Below are positions 25,601 through 32,336 of a DNA stretch of 64,000 bases, piece after piece. The notes under the pieces were generated by a model, which made no database searches, was not told the DNA's origin, and saw nothing but the letters and a program-made list of their open reading frames with translations. The stretch is from contig OZ022597.1 of the NCBI GenBank assembly GCA_963669155.1, positions 9,065,250-9,129,249 of the forward strand. The letters are read 5' to 3'. The translations under genes and the position numbers were made by a program. The DNA comes from Arbacia lixula. Taxonomy: Eukaryota > Echinodermata > Echinoidea > Arbacioida > Arbaciidae. How positions within the stretch are numbered: the stretch's first letter is position 1; every line of letters begins with the position of its first letter.

Positions 25601-28600
25601 TTCCTTTGCTTGACATCCTTAGCCGTACTTTCCATCCATGCGCCTAGATATTTGAAATCTTGTACCTCATCGAGATTAGCCCCGTCCTTGGTGTGTAGTT
25701 TCACATCAACGATCTGGTTGTAGGACATGTATTTTGTTTTCTTTGCATTTATCTTTAACCCGACCTTTCCCACTGATGCTTCGACTCCTTTCAAAAGCTC
25801 CTGCGCCTGATGCATTTCTTCTGATAATAAAGCGATGTCATCGGCGAAGTCGAGATCTGTGACCACCTCTGGCCCTATTCTTCTGGATCTTCGCTTTATC
25901 AGATGAAAACCAAGTTCCTCCTCCCTTCCTTCAATTGCAGACCTTAGGGCGTAGTCTAATATGATGACAAACAGGTATGGTGCCAGAGTATCCCCCTGTA
26001 GTACGCCAGCCAAGATTTCGAAGAGGTCTGTTTCGCCATCAGGGGATGCTACTTTTGCCATTGTATTTTGATACATGTCCTCAATAGCATCCACAATCTG
26101 GTCTGGTATCCCGTAAGCTCTCAATATTTGCATCATTTTACCTCGATGAATGCTGTCAAATGCCTTGCAAAAGTCCATGTATGTGATGATTGCAGGTAGA
26201 TGGTTTGCCTTAACTCCTTCCATAAGCCGTCTTAGTGCCAGTATATGCCCGACAGTTGAGCGCCCAACCCTGAAGCCATTTTGATTTGTTCTTAAATGCT
26301 CATCCAATGTGGGTCTAATCCTATTCAGGATCATTCTGTTGTAGGTCTTAGCAACTAATGAACTAAGACTGATACCACGGTAGTTTCCTGCTTGACTCAG
26401 GTCTCCTGACTTTGGAATTGGTACGATATTCAATATTGACCACTGACTCGGCTTTCTGCGATTTACGAAGGCATCGTTGCAAAATTGCAACACGATATCA
26501 TCCAGATCGCATCTCTTCAGGACCTCTGGTGGTATATTGTCCTCGCCGCAGCTCTTCCCTTCGACGAGGGATCTCTTAGCTTGGATATATTCCTCATGTT
26601 CAAAAGGCCCTGTTTTTATGTCAAGATTGGTAAGTATTGGGTCTATTTCTTCACCTACGTCACTTATGTCCGGCGGTTTTCCTAAGAGATCCTTGAAGTG
26701 GTTGTACCAGTTCTGGACCCTCTCTTTCTGTGAAGTTCCCTGGAGCAGCCCTTTCGGTGATGCTTTCCTGCCTGTTATGTCATTTATAATCTTCCAGCTT
26801 ACCCCATGTTGAGAGCTTGCATGGGCTCTTTCAACCTCCAGTATCTTCTTGGACAGGTCCTCCTCAATCACTTGATCATAGGTTTCTGACAAGACCTTCT
26901 TTGCTGCTTCGTAAGTCCCTCTATACTTGTCACTTGTTGATTTATGATATTTTTGATATGCATCCCTGACTTCGTCCCTAGCTGCAATGACTGTTGGATC
27001 GTTGGAGTAGCGGGTTTTATGGTTCCTCTTCCACTACCAGGGATGGTCTCCTCCTTGATGTCAATCATACAGAGTATGATAAGAGAAACAGGTTTTTTGG
27101 GGTCAAAAAATCTTAGAACAGAATTTCCATTTGTCCCATAGAGTTAACTCGTACAATGATATGTCCCAATAAAGCTCCATGAAGCTTCAAAAAAAATCTT
27201 AGAACAGAAAAAAAAAATGGATGTCTGTCTTCAACAACACAGATACTTAGATACCATACTTCATTTGATACTACTACCACTGCGGTTCCTTGGAATTGTA
27301 ATGACTCGAACACCATTCTTTCATGACTCATAGCCGTGTGGATGTTTCCACAAAATAGAACCTAGATCGATGCCCCTACGTCACAATTCCATAGCTCCAG
27401 TAAGAGTCATGAGGCGTCTGGAAAGTTGGCATTCACGTGGATAATTTGGGGCGGAGAAGGGGTTTTAATGGACGTATATATATGACATTACAATACTGTA
27501 ACACGATATAAAAGAACGATAAATGATCGGGTTTGGATCGCAAACAATAGCACCCAGTCAAGCCGAGTTTCGACCCGACGTAGTCTGGTTTCCAGACTGC
27601 AGGACTCTCCACCTATGTTTTTATTACAAGTTCTTCAATAACGACGTCTGGCTGCAGTAGACTAATAATCCTCAATTTCTGAAATGGACAGAGAAATGAG
27701 GAGAATGATACGATGACTGAATTTTGAATATTACTCGATTTTTCTAGTTTGAATAAAAATGTCCAACAGCCTTGAAACCAGGCAAACTCGACACGGAATT
27801 GAAACCTGCAAAAAAATATTTGTTGTGATAGTAGCAACCTTCATGTGCGCAGAAAGGGCGTGAGAACTTATGTTCTCCTGGAAATGCCATGATTGCGTCC
27901 AGGAAGTTGAAATTTCTTTCGCAGCAGCGGCAGCGAGCTCATGATCGCTCGCGTGCGATTAATTTGTGAGAGAATCGCCAAAAATGACAGAAAACACCGG
28001 GTTATACAAACAGGACAAATCGCGAGCTGATTGGTTTAACTACATTGTCAGACACAATCCATGTAATTAGTCGAAATTAGCGGTTTGTCGCAATTGAGAG
28101 GTAAATAGAAGGTACATGTAGTTCGAACCACATCATACACACACAAACCAATAACAAAAAGATTTCATGAATTTATGAAAATATGATAAACATAATATAG
28201 TTATAGGTATGTAAACACAGATAACTTGATGAAGGGCAAAGATAGACCATGAGCATAAGTGTTGTGACGGAAACATTCTCAAAATACACAGGAACGAAAC
28301 AATATTCAAGCACAATAATCACTTATTAATTTAACACGATAACAATGGTCGTTTATGATACATTTCCCATAGGTTCATGGGCGTCAATCTGAATTAGAAT
28401 TTACTTGTGCTTGTTACTTCTACTAATTTACTTGTGCCCTCCCCCTCCCCCCACAAGTTAAGTGAGGATTAGAGCGGGGGGGGGGGGGGGGGGTGGAGAA
28501 CATAGAATGCGGTGTTTGCAGGTATGGTGTGGCATTAGGGTTAACACCCCCTCCCTCTCCCAATATAAATTTTGTATCACAAACAGTGACATATATAGAC

Positions 28601-31600
28601 TGAACAAAACAAATTATACATCACCTACGTAGATCCTTGTCATTTGATTGGAGGATTGTTGGTCACATGATATTAAATAAATGTTATTATATTCCACATA
28701 CTAAGAATGTTGCTATATGATTAGTCAAGTGTTGATCACGTGATAAAGTGTAGTTTTGCCCATCTGATCACCTGATAAGAAAAGTTCGTTACACTCTAGG
28801 TAATAGTACTATTTGGTTTCGCTGATCTCTTCACTCCTCACAGTCCTAACGCGTGATCAATATTTTGAGTGCGTTACACTAGAACTATCAATTGTCTAGC
28901 AGTAGCTCGGCGGAGGCGACGCCGCGGTGCGCGGTAATTACAAATTACGCGCCGGGCGAGGGTACGTATGTACACGTACGTACACGTACATGTATCCTAT
29001 ACACAGTTCATGTTTACCATAGTCACGTTTCAATCGAAATGGCCCATTATATCTGCATCAGCACAACAACAACATGATTCAGGTAAGTGAACTTCAACGC
29101 TTTTGTACGTTGAATTATCATTTTTCGTATAGATAATTGGTTTCAGATGTGGAATATAAAGCAAGTAATCAACTTTTGGTTTCAGGCAATGAGACGAACT
29201 ATCACTTCCTCGGCGATCAGAATGTATAATAGAGTGTAACGAACCTAGAGTGTAACGAACTTTTCTTTTCAGATGATCAGCTGCGCTTCGGAAAGATAGC
29301 TACATCCAGATCGCCTCGGAAGTGATAGTTCGTCCCGTCACCTTCACCAACGTTGATTATTTGCTTACTATTCAACGAGCGTGCATTTTGGTACTATTTT
29401 GGTTATATGCAGACTGCGTACCTCTCTATTAGATCTACTTCGACGTTGTATAAAACAAATAATGAATGTTTTTCAATTTCAAAATGCACCAGTACTCCCC
29501 CCATCGAAATGTACAGCTCTGTCAATGAAAGACATGATATCGATTCTTGCATGGAAATGAACTAGCTTCATAAGCCTATGATCACCCCTTTAAAAGAATT
29601 CTGCGTATTTAATCTCCCCTGGTAATGATAGATCAGCCCCTTCCCACTTCCCACCCCCATAACAATTGAACAGCAACGGTAATTCGACCCCCCCCCCCCT
29701 CCACCACACCTGCCCTTCCGGTTTTCCCGGCTTCGCCACAGGATATTTCAGTTTCGGACTAACGAACCTTACTTCATTTTCGGATTAACGACCCTTATTT
29801 CGTTCTCGGATTAACGAACCTTCGAAAAACAAACCTTATTTCGTTTTCGGATTAAAGAACCTTCGGAATGACGAACCCTATTTTACTTTCGGATTAGCGA
29901 ACCTTCGGAAGAACGCCACAAATGTTAGGATTAACGAACCCTATTTCGCTTTCGGACTAACGAACATCGATGTATAGGCAATTTACGTGTTTCGGAATGA
30001 CGAACCTTCGGAAAAACGAACCTTCGGAATACCGTACTGTAACCTTTAATCCAGTAGCAACTTCCATCATAGTCATTCATTATGCATGATGCTTCTGGCA
30101 GAAAAGATGTTGCGAGTTGGCATGTGTGATTCCCAAACACGTCGTAGAATGAGTGAGTTGTAACATAGTTGGAAACAAAAACTACTACACTGACAGAAAC
30201 GAACATTTTCAACAGTTGAAATTATGTCAAGGTTGGTGATGGCAAATCAGCCAGGTTTTGAACATTTTTAAATATTTCTATATCGTGAGAGTAACACAAC
30301 TTTATACTGTAAAATATGATTATAATGATGTTTCAAGTCAAAGTATAAACCGCAGTTGAACTATGTTACAAACCCCTATGGCAAAAATGTGTTTTTTCCC
30401 TCATGAAAGGAAATACCGGACAAGCATTCCCCTCCCAGTATCAGCACTGCTCACCTTTTGTTTTCTTATTCCCATTATTTGGTTATGGAATTTATTACAG
30501 GAATTTATTACATCAAAATTCCATTATGATTGTATACCTAACCCCGCAGAAACAAAGTGCTTTATACTCACTGTTCATACTCCACAGTACTCATTCATGC
30601 CTGCAGTTCCCATCGATACGCTTCTTCAGACAGTTGTTCAAATTGTGTGTTTATACTATACGGGTTGCATTTTTAACAGCTTGCGCAAATTGCGACTCCG
30701 TTGGATCTTGTTACATTCATTTTCATAATTCTATATGGATATCAAATTCTACTGCTTCACCGCCAGTATGCTTGTTGGTAGACACAACCATGCGAAGTGC
30801 TGTTATGATCAATCATAAACCTGATACCAGCCAACGATGGCGTATTTCGTTAGGCTCTGCAATTATACTACAAATAACAACCTTATGTCTCGTCATAAAA
30901 CGAAATACGTTATCGTTGGCTGGCATCAGATTTATGATTGATCATAACAGCACTTTGCATGGTTGTGTCTTGCAACTGACAGAGCAGTATAAAACCACCC
31001 AAGTTGGCCCAATTCAATGAAAGCATGCTTTATATTAACGATTTACTGTGGCTGTTTTCGAGACAATGCAAAATGGAAGGTTTATTGTCTTGTAGTACAT
31101 GCACAAAAAGTAGTCAAAATTTGCAGTTAAACGATATGGAGTAGACTTCAGTGTGGGTGTTCATTTAGGTAGTGGTTACCGTCTTGTGTTATTTGGTGTA
31201 TATGCTATACATATACAGTGATGTAATTGACCAGTGGCCACAAATGGTCATTTTTTGTGCAGGTACCGTACTAGTTATCGTATATGGAATTAACCACATC
31301 CTCTCCACTGCTTTACAGCGATGATATCTGAATTATAATAATTGAGCAGCTTAACATCACTGATAAAATGAATATCGTTCTAACAATCTCATGATTTCAG
31401 TGATTTAAGCGCATGTCATCATATTCAATGATTTAAGCGCATATAGGGACTTAAATTCATTTTTTGTGATATGCGCTAAACAAGAATTGTTCATTATTAT
31501 TATAATTATTATTATCATTATTACAGTGACCTTTCCTAAAAAAAAATAGGGAGTCGTTTTATTTTTTGCGAGAGCAAAAAATCTTTATGTAAGACAGAAC

Positions 31601-32336
31601 ATTACGTCGACAAAGTAATTCATCATTTGGCGTAAAGTGGTTTTCACACATCTTGAGATATATCAGACTACGAATGTTATAAAGTCTCATAAGAGAGGTT
31701 GCTTACAGTCAATATCTTACATTCAAAGTCGTCATATCCTTTAATCAATGTATGCATTGAAATGTATAAACACTTCGTTTTGTTAACGGTGAATGACCAT
31801 TCGGAATATCATTATTAAAAACAATTCCCCATGCTCAGTCCCAGAAAAAAATGTTTTTTTTCCCCCTATTATGCATTGAATGTAAAACCACCTTATTTTT
31901 TATACTCGTTCTTATTCAGAAAACCATAGACAATCACAATGTATAGGCCTAAACATGATTTACATGATTCAAATACAGAATCACCAAACATAAAAACACC
32001 TTTATTTCAGTTAATGTTTTCTAGATCCTTTTTCCTAACATCTATTTTTGTGTGATCCGCACCCACCTCCGCTTTTCTTTACCATGTTGTGTCTATCGGA
32101 GTACCCGTTGATCAATATCTGTTTTGACTGGTAATCCCTATCTATCCAGACAAGTGAGATCGTACATGTATAATATATACTTTTTGTATTCAATTACCTT
32201 TCGCCAAACGTGCTCCAAAGTCGACAGTGTAACCAAATGAAATCATAATGATGCCGGTTGATGAACACAAAAGCAATATCAAAATAGATTTAAGTCTCGA
32301 TGAAGAAGCTCTCCTTGCAGATCTCCACGTAGCCAT
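788..32336 (-). CDS. FUT8: FUT8-like alpha-1,6-fucosyltransferase gene, six exons, 3' end off the window
   Basis: FUT8 enzymes are type II Golgi membrane proteins that add core fucose to the innermost GlcNAc of N-glycans from GDP-fucose. Six minus-strand exons join in phase: 32198-32336, 5990-6155, 4816-4939, 3280-3523, 1617-1863 and 788-964 (1097 nt, about 365 codons). They encode a basic cytoplasmic tail and signal anchor, a short stem, the NPPNCSNAKKLV block, AYGTQRTLVL, the WWTGQFMRY block, the donor-binding motif LHIRRGDK (family consensus HxRRxDK) and RVYLATDD. These follow the order of vertebrate FUT8. The stem is shorter than in vertebrate FUT8 and the sequence is divergent, so this may be a FUT8-like paralogue rather than the single orthologue. 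The four 3' exons are secure. The link to the 5990-6155 exon, and across 26 kb to exon 1, rests on orientation, phase and a fitting type II anchor. Confidence 0.8.
1226..1380. repeat. GGGCCCGTAACATAAAG-type miniature element
   Basis: It starts GGGCCCCGTAACATAAAGG and ends CTTTTATGTTACGGC, an imperfect inverted repeat. The same family occurs at 52208-52365 inside UTP20. It lies in the FUT8-like intron between 1617 and 964. Confidence 0.6.
1617..1863 (-). CDS. FUT8: FUT8-like exon: WW block up to donor-binding motif
   Basis: The exon encodes PRLKQLPAFSPPLIPRHI, then DPAAWWTGQFMRYIFKPN and ends GGPVVG. This matches the FUT8 segment PRPPYLPLAVP, then GDPAVWWVSQFVKYL and ending KHPVIG. The donor GTGTGT at 1616 falls two bases into the glycine codon, which is completed by the next exon. 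The open frame continuing below 1617 lacks the HxRR motif and is intron. Confidence 0.88.
2362..3210. repeat. Two-copy tandem duplication, unit about 425 bp
   Basis: Copy 1 (2362-2786) and copy 2 (2787-3210) are nearly identical. Each contains an inverted pair around CCGTCAAAGGATAAGAAAG, a TTTATTTATTT stretch, and a block ending in A-rich sequence and poly-G. The duplication is intronic, between the FUT8-like exons at 3280 and 1863. The inverted pair resembles the arms of the TTAA element at 58788-59294. Confidence 0.9.
3172..3252. repeat. A-run, poly-G, TTGAACCCC, poly-C module
   Basis: An A-rich run, a G run, TTGAACCCC, a long C run and CGCGTACGCGCCTG follow each other. The same module occurs at 37235-37350. 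It borders the 3' side of the tandem duplication. Confidence 0.6.
3280..3523 (-). CDS. FUT8: FUT8-like exon: start of catalytic domain
   Basis: The exon begins NPPNCSNAKKLV, continues through NGFTGIMHYVAHALMFAYG and TQRTLVL, and then a conserved-looking WEEYILPLSNRC. This follows the NPKDCSKAKKLV and AYGTQRTLIL blocks of FUT8. It is bounded by the acceptor TTTTTCTAG and the donor GTAAGT at 3279-3274. Reading past the donor runs into the poly-G/poly-C repeat, so the longer open frame there is spurious. Confidence 0.88.
3706..3907. repeat. Half copy of the AGGGCATATACTG element family
   Basis: One arm of the palindromic element at 3996-4361 is present, including the word ATTTAAGACCATTGG and an end similar to CAGTATACATGTATTCCCT. 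The other arm is missing. Confidence 0.6.
3996..4361. mobile_element. Palindromic miniature element with TTAA target duplication
   Basis: The 366-bp element is almost a complete inverted repeat. It begins AGGGCATATACTG and ends CAGTATATGCCCT, and its arms meet near GTTCGGGCCGAAC. TTAA lies directly outside both ends (3992-3995 and 4362-4365). A TTAA duplication is characteristic of Kolobok and piggyBac DNA transposons. It encodes no protein, so it would depend on a transposase supplied elsewhere. Confidence 0.85.
4816..4939 (-). CDS. FUT8: FUT8-like exon: stem helix before catalytic domain
   Basis: The exon encodes CFLETDADKLKELGETIQ and IHKLQ, then the perfect donor GTAAGT. It aligns in position with the helix of vertebrate FUT8 just before the NPKDC block. 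It ends in phase 0, as the next exon requires. The acceptor at 4940-4941 is poor in pyrimidines. An AG at 4920-4921 is an alternative but would break the phase with the 5990-6155 exon. Confidence 0.7.
5990..6155 (-). CDS. FUT8: Putative stem-region exon of FUT8-like gene
   Basis: An open minus-strand segment of 54 full codons lies between an acceptor (TTATTGTAG) and a strong donor (GTAAGT). It contains DIPRIFELIKEK and GILRRYGELR. No family match was recognised, but both phases fit: two bases complete the codon left by exon 1, and two trailing bases join the single base that opens the exon at 4939. Membership in the gene is an inference. Confidence 0.5.
6156..9167. other. Non-coding stretch in FUT8-like intron 1
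   Basis: AT-rich sequence with no recognisable exon or element. The open frames here are short and resemble no family known to me. Confidence 0.5.
9172..9715. mobile_element. TTAA-flanked miniature element, AGGTGATATTCATAG ends
   Basis: The ends AGGTGATATTCATAG and CTATGAATATCACCT are perfect inverted repeats flanked by TTAA at 9168-9171 and 9716-9719. The 544-bp interior has no coding capacity. It includes sequence around CAGAAGCATCATGCATT that also occurs inverted near 30060-30110. Confidence 0.85.
10574..10790. repeat. Half copy of the AGGGCATATACTG element
   Basis: It starts at a TTAA with GGAATATACTGTACTGGGA and follows one arm of the 3996-4361 element up to GCCCGAAC. The second arm is largely lost. 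A poly-G tract (about 10538-10553) lies just upstream. Confidence 0.6.
10981..11920. repeat. Diverged direct duplication of about 200 bp split by a TTAA element
   Basis: The unit at about 10981-11180 recurs as 11181-11200 plus 11741-11920. Shared words include GGGGATACAGTACAC, AGTAGTTTTCAACCAATAG and GGTATCATAGCAGCTGG. The second copy is interrupted by the element at 11201-11740. Confidence 0.8.
11201..11740. mobile_element. TTAA miniature element, AGATAGCCAGTCCC family
   Basis: It begins AGATAGCCAGTCCCTTTTGC after TTAA (11197-11200) and ends GCAAAAGGGACGGACAATCT. The right-hand TTAA is not intact. The same family is at 57819-58340, with both TTAAs, and diverged at 53518-53933. It is non-coding. 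Confidence 0.8.
12453..12892 (+). repeat. 5' LTR, internally deleted
   Basis: This 440-bp copy matches the first part and the last part of the 838-bp 3' LTR. About 400 bp between ACATTAACATAAA and GAGTATCACCATGAAG are missing. The missing part contains the only TATA-like box. The AATAAA seen in the 3' LTR reads AAAAAA here. Confidence 0.9.
12899..12916 (+). promoter_or_regulatory. Putative primer-binding site
   Basis: TGGCAGCGTGGTGGGATC starts six bases after the 5' LTR. It begins with TGG, as expected for pairing to the CCA end of a tRNA. The primer tRNA was not identified. Confidence 0.5.
13405..13960. repeat. Repetitive untranslated leader of the LTR element
   Basis: Diverged direct repeats built around ACTTAAGCGTGGCTTAGGGCAC and TTAATTTAATTGAAGCG fill the stretch between the primer site and gag. 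There is no coding frame. Confidence 0.6.
14125..15132 (+). pseudogene. gag: gag of the LTR element, broken, with zinc knuckle
   Basis: The likely start ATG at 14125 opens MSDLRLMRVAELRA. Stops follow within the first 40 codons. The capsid part runs from about 14302 to 14900 and changes frame near 14650-14690 inside the DESLWNMV and DTFDRWVEGA region, which resembles the capsid-derived SCAN fold. A CCHC zinc knuckle (CYTCGKLEHISPNC) is encoded at about 15001-15042. Gag would package element RNA. This copy cannot make an intact protein. Confidence 0.8.
15126..16202 (+). pseudogene. pol: Protease plus integrase remnants fused in one frame
   Basis: One open frame of 358 codons. Residues about 10-95 are an aspartic protease whose active-site motif is DKGA rather than DTGA. 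A charged linker follows. Then FYWEGGILFRYW, typical of the start of integrase, jumps straight to the integrase C-terminal region: TRQKAWYDKAARAR, KLLAKWQGPYKVV (GPY/F domain) and HQVFHINMLKKW. The HHCC zinc finger and the DDE catalytic core are absent, which indicates an in-frame internal deletion. The frame ends just before the reverse transcriptase frame, with a one-base shift. Confidence 0.85.
16203..17503 (+). pseudogene. pol: Reverse transcriptase and RNase H of the LTR element, broken
   Basis: Reverse transcriptase blocks appear in order: RQRAYRIPESV, SPIVLVTKKD, RLCVDYRKLN, TLDLTKGYYQVEL, FGMKGAPASFQRLVD and the catalytic YIDDIVV. RNase H follows with FIVQVDASDRSIGAVLSQ, IIEKECLAI and VVHTDHNRLSWL. 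Lesions are a frameshift near 16500, a TAG right after YIDDIVV (16727-16729), a frameshift near 16945 and a small deletion with frameshift near 17440, before GNADALSR. Being downstream of the integrase remnant fits the Gmr1 order. Confidence 0.9.
17829..18153 (-). mobile_element. tRNA-derived SINE with long internal inverted repeat, nested in the LTR element
   Basis: The insertion is flanked by a perfect 12-bp direct repeat AAACTACGAACT (17817-17828 and 18154-18165), as made by LINE-driven retrotransposition. On the minus strand the middle is tRNA-like: A box TGGTTAAGTCG and B box GGTTCAAATCC, with GAACTAGA and TCTGGTTC able to pair as an acceptor stem. The tRNA-like core is enclosed by inverted arms of about 65-75 bp (17881-17945 and about 18075-18142) containing GGATAGCGTGCTCCATCC. 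It lies between RNase H and the 3' LTR, so it arrived after the LTR element. Confidence 0.75.
18604..18615 (+). promoter_or_regulatory. Polypurine tract
   Basis: GAAGGAAGGGGA lies four bases upstream of the 3' LTR, in the position where plus-strand DNA synthesis is primed. Confidence 0.75.
18620..19457 (+). repeat. 3' LTR, full length
   Basis: It is 838 bp long, from TGTGACATGC to GCTTTGTCACA. A TATAAG box is at 18938-18943 and an AATAAA poly(A) signal at 19332-19337. It is followed by the target duplication GGAGG. Confidence 0.9.
19581..19660. repeat. (TA)n microsatellite followed by poly-T and poly-G
   Basis: About 16 TA repeats at 19582-19614, then a T run and a G run. Open frames reported through this stretch on either strand are artefacts of the repeats. 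Confidence 0.9.
19860..20070. mobile_element. TTAA miniature element, AGGGTTAGTAAATTAG family, short form
   Basis: The ends AGGGTTAGTAAATTAG and CTAATTTAGTAACCCT are flanked by TTAA (19856-19859 and 20071-20074). The arms contain GCAATAAAGTCTCATTTTG and meet almost directly. A longer relative is at 24178-24845. Confidence 0.85.
20075..21900. other. Non-coding stretch with one unassigned minus-strand open segment
   Basis: Nothing firm was recognised. A minus-strand open segment at 21270-21430 (containing KLNLDNFVEEFAKRNQ, followed by a GTGAGA donor) has exon-like composition but matches no family known to me. A GT-repeat, poly-G and ACAAATGTAATAA direct repeats occupy 21600-21790. Confidence 0.4.
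21960..22705. repeat. Diverged tandem array, period about 110-120 bp
   Basis: At least six degraded units share GGGTCTGGAG(A)AAAGACTAGGCT, CTCCTGTTATTCCA and GAATAAGATGAT. Unit length varies and no open frame is conserved between units. Confidence 0.7.
22939..23167. mobile_element. Miniature element with CCATTTGGTCCACTC ends and telomere-like core
   Basis: The inverted ends span about 40 bp: CCATTTGGTCCACTCCCAGA on the left, and TGGACCATCTGGCATTGGAC followed by CAAATGG on the right. The interior has GGGTTAGGGTTAGGG at about 23004-23018. The target duplication is unclear. Confidence 0.75.
23264..23775. repeat. Further copies of the CCATTTGG element, nested and rearranged
   Basis: A left arm at 23264-23312 is followed by a TTAA element. 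A second, more complete copy runs from about 23519 to 23775, with the CCCTAACCC core inverted relative to the first copy. The flanking word GGTAGCCTCGTCAGT is repeated at 22887 and 23478, so a duplication of about 590 bp is involved. Confidence 0.7.
23320..23458. mobile_element. 139-bp TTAA miniature element with its empty site nearby
   Basis: The ends AGGGAGTATATTGTACTGGG and CCCAGTACAGTATACTCCTT are flanked by TTAA (23316-23319 and 23459-23462). It is a deletion form of the 3996-4361 family. The same host sequence without the element (GGAACCCCTTAAAAATGCCG) is present at 23551-23570. Confidence 0.88.
23858..24020. repeat. CGAACCTTCGGAATAA minisatellite, short array
   Basis: Diverged repeats of a quasi-palindromic unit around TTCGTAATTCCGAAC and TTCGGAATAACGAA. 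It is related to the longer array at 29745-30045. Confidence 0.7.
24178..24845. mobile_element. TTAA miniature element, AGGGTTAGT family, long form
   Basis: Inverted arms of about 140 bp contain AATAAGTTCCCACT, GCAATAAAGTCT and ACGCACGCCTCCAGTG. TTAA flanks both sides (24174-24177 and 24846-24849). The interior is non-coding. Confidence 0.82.
25080..27060 (-). mobile_element. 5'-truncated LINE copy
   Basis: Extent of the LINE as judged from its coding part. Neither a poly(A) or simple-repeat tail nor a target duplication could be fixed. It lies in the proposed first intron of the FUT8-like gene, in the same orientation. Confidence 0.7.
25105..26892 (-). CDS. LINE (non-LTR) reverse transcriptase ORF, 5' truncated
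   Basis: An uninterrupted frame of about 595 codons. Reverse transcriptase motifs in order are IPIPKSGDLSQAGNYRGISL, NQNGFRVGRSTV, YMDFCKAFDSIHRGKMM, GVLQGDTLAPYLF and the catalytic FADDIALL. They are followed by LKINAKKTKYM, FKYLGAWM and the C-terminal HGSRKPGRP and NFVDTLKKDTG. The frame continues upstream without an ATG through YEAAKKVLSETYDQ and NHKTRYSND to a TAG at about 27030. No endonuclease domain is seen beyond that. The overall pattern suggests an RTE-like LINE, but the clade is tentative. It is the best preserved retroelement frame in the window. Confidence 0.85.
   Translation of the reverse strand: MSETYDQVIEEDLSKKILEVERAHASSQHGVSWKIINDITGRKASPKGLLQGTSQKERVQNWYNHFKDLLGKPPDISDVGEEIDPILTNLDIKTGPFEHEEYIQAKRSLVEGKSCGEDNIPPEVLKRCDLDDIVLQFCNDAFVNRRKPSQWSILNIVPIPKSGDLSQAGNYRGISLSSLVAKTYNRMILNRIRPTLDEHLRTNQNGFRVGRSTVGHILALRRLMEGVKANHLPAIITYMDFCKAFDSIHRGKMMQILRAYGIPDQIVDAIEDMYQNTMAKVASPDGETDLFEILAGVLQGDTLAPYLFVIILDYALRSAIEGREEELGFHLIKRRSRRIGPEVVTDLDFADDIALLSEEMHQAQELLKGVEASVGKVGLKINAKKTKYMSYNQIVDVKLHTKDGANLDEVQDFKYLGAWMESTAKDVKQRKAAAWRACNKLSKLWKSSLSREFKLRLFAATVETVLLYGSEAWTVTPKIAKDLDGCYTRMLRVIQNVSWRQHMTNAELYRDMPKISQKIKIRRLRFAGHCFRSNECASKMMFWMPKHGSRKPGRPVTNFVDTLKKDTGLEINEMKTAMLDRQTWSTIVDRGHHSN
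28130..28320. repeat. Dispersed repeat that preserves the empty site of the 6.6-kb element
   Basis: The word order ATAGACCATGAGCAT, GTTGTGACGG, TCAAAATACACAGGAAC, AAACAATAT is continuous here. In the related copy it is split, with the left half ending at 35814 and the right half starting at 42415. Confidence 0.75.
28764..29281. mobile_element. Inverted-repeat element with a CpG-rich centre
   Basis: The left end CTGATCACCTGATAAGAAAA and right end CTTTTCAGATGATCAG are inverted, followed by AGTTCGTTACACTCTAGG in both arms. The centre has a CpG-rich patch at 28905-28965 and ACGTAC repeats. A second inverted pair, AACTATCACTTCC and GGAAGTGATAGTT, lies at 29190-29340. It is non-coding. Confidence 0.65.
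29745..30045. repeat. TTCGGATTAACGAACC minisatellite
   Basis: About ten diverged copies of a short unit combining TTTCGGATTAACGAACCTT and CGGAATGACGAACC. The same family is at 23858-24020. In both places it abuts sequence shared with the 9172-9715 element. Confidence 0.75.
30781..30969. repeat. Long imperfect hairpin
   Basis: Arms of about 75 bp (30781-30853 and 30895-30969) contain ACACAACCATGC, GTGCTGTTATGATCAATCAT and CCAGCCAACGAT. They are separated by roughly 40 bp. Confidence 0.8.
31020..32197. other. Non-coding, 5' part of FUT8-like intron 1
   Basis: AT-rich, with poly-A tracts and a TTA/TTATTA microsatellite near 31490-31525. No exon or element was recognised. Confidence 0.5.
32198..32336 (-). 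CDS. FUT8: Putative exon 1 of FUT8-like gene: type II signal-anchor start
   Basis: The ATG is at 32336-32334. It has a purine at -3, G at +4, and an in-frame stop ten codons upstream. The 46 codons begin MATWRSARRASSSRLK, a basic cytoplasmic tail, followed by a hydrophobic stretch at about residues 17-37, as in Golgi glycosyltransferases. The exon ends with one extra base before GTAATT, which matches the two-base start of the exon at 6155. It could instead be the first exon of another gene. Confidence 0.6.

Noticed and set aside
30403..31020. Plus-strand open frame of 205 codons
   Set aside because: It runs through the 30781-30969 hairpin, has low-complexity hydrophobic content, no family match and no splice-site support.
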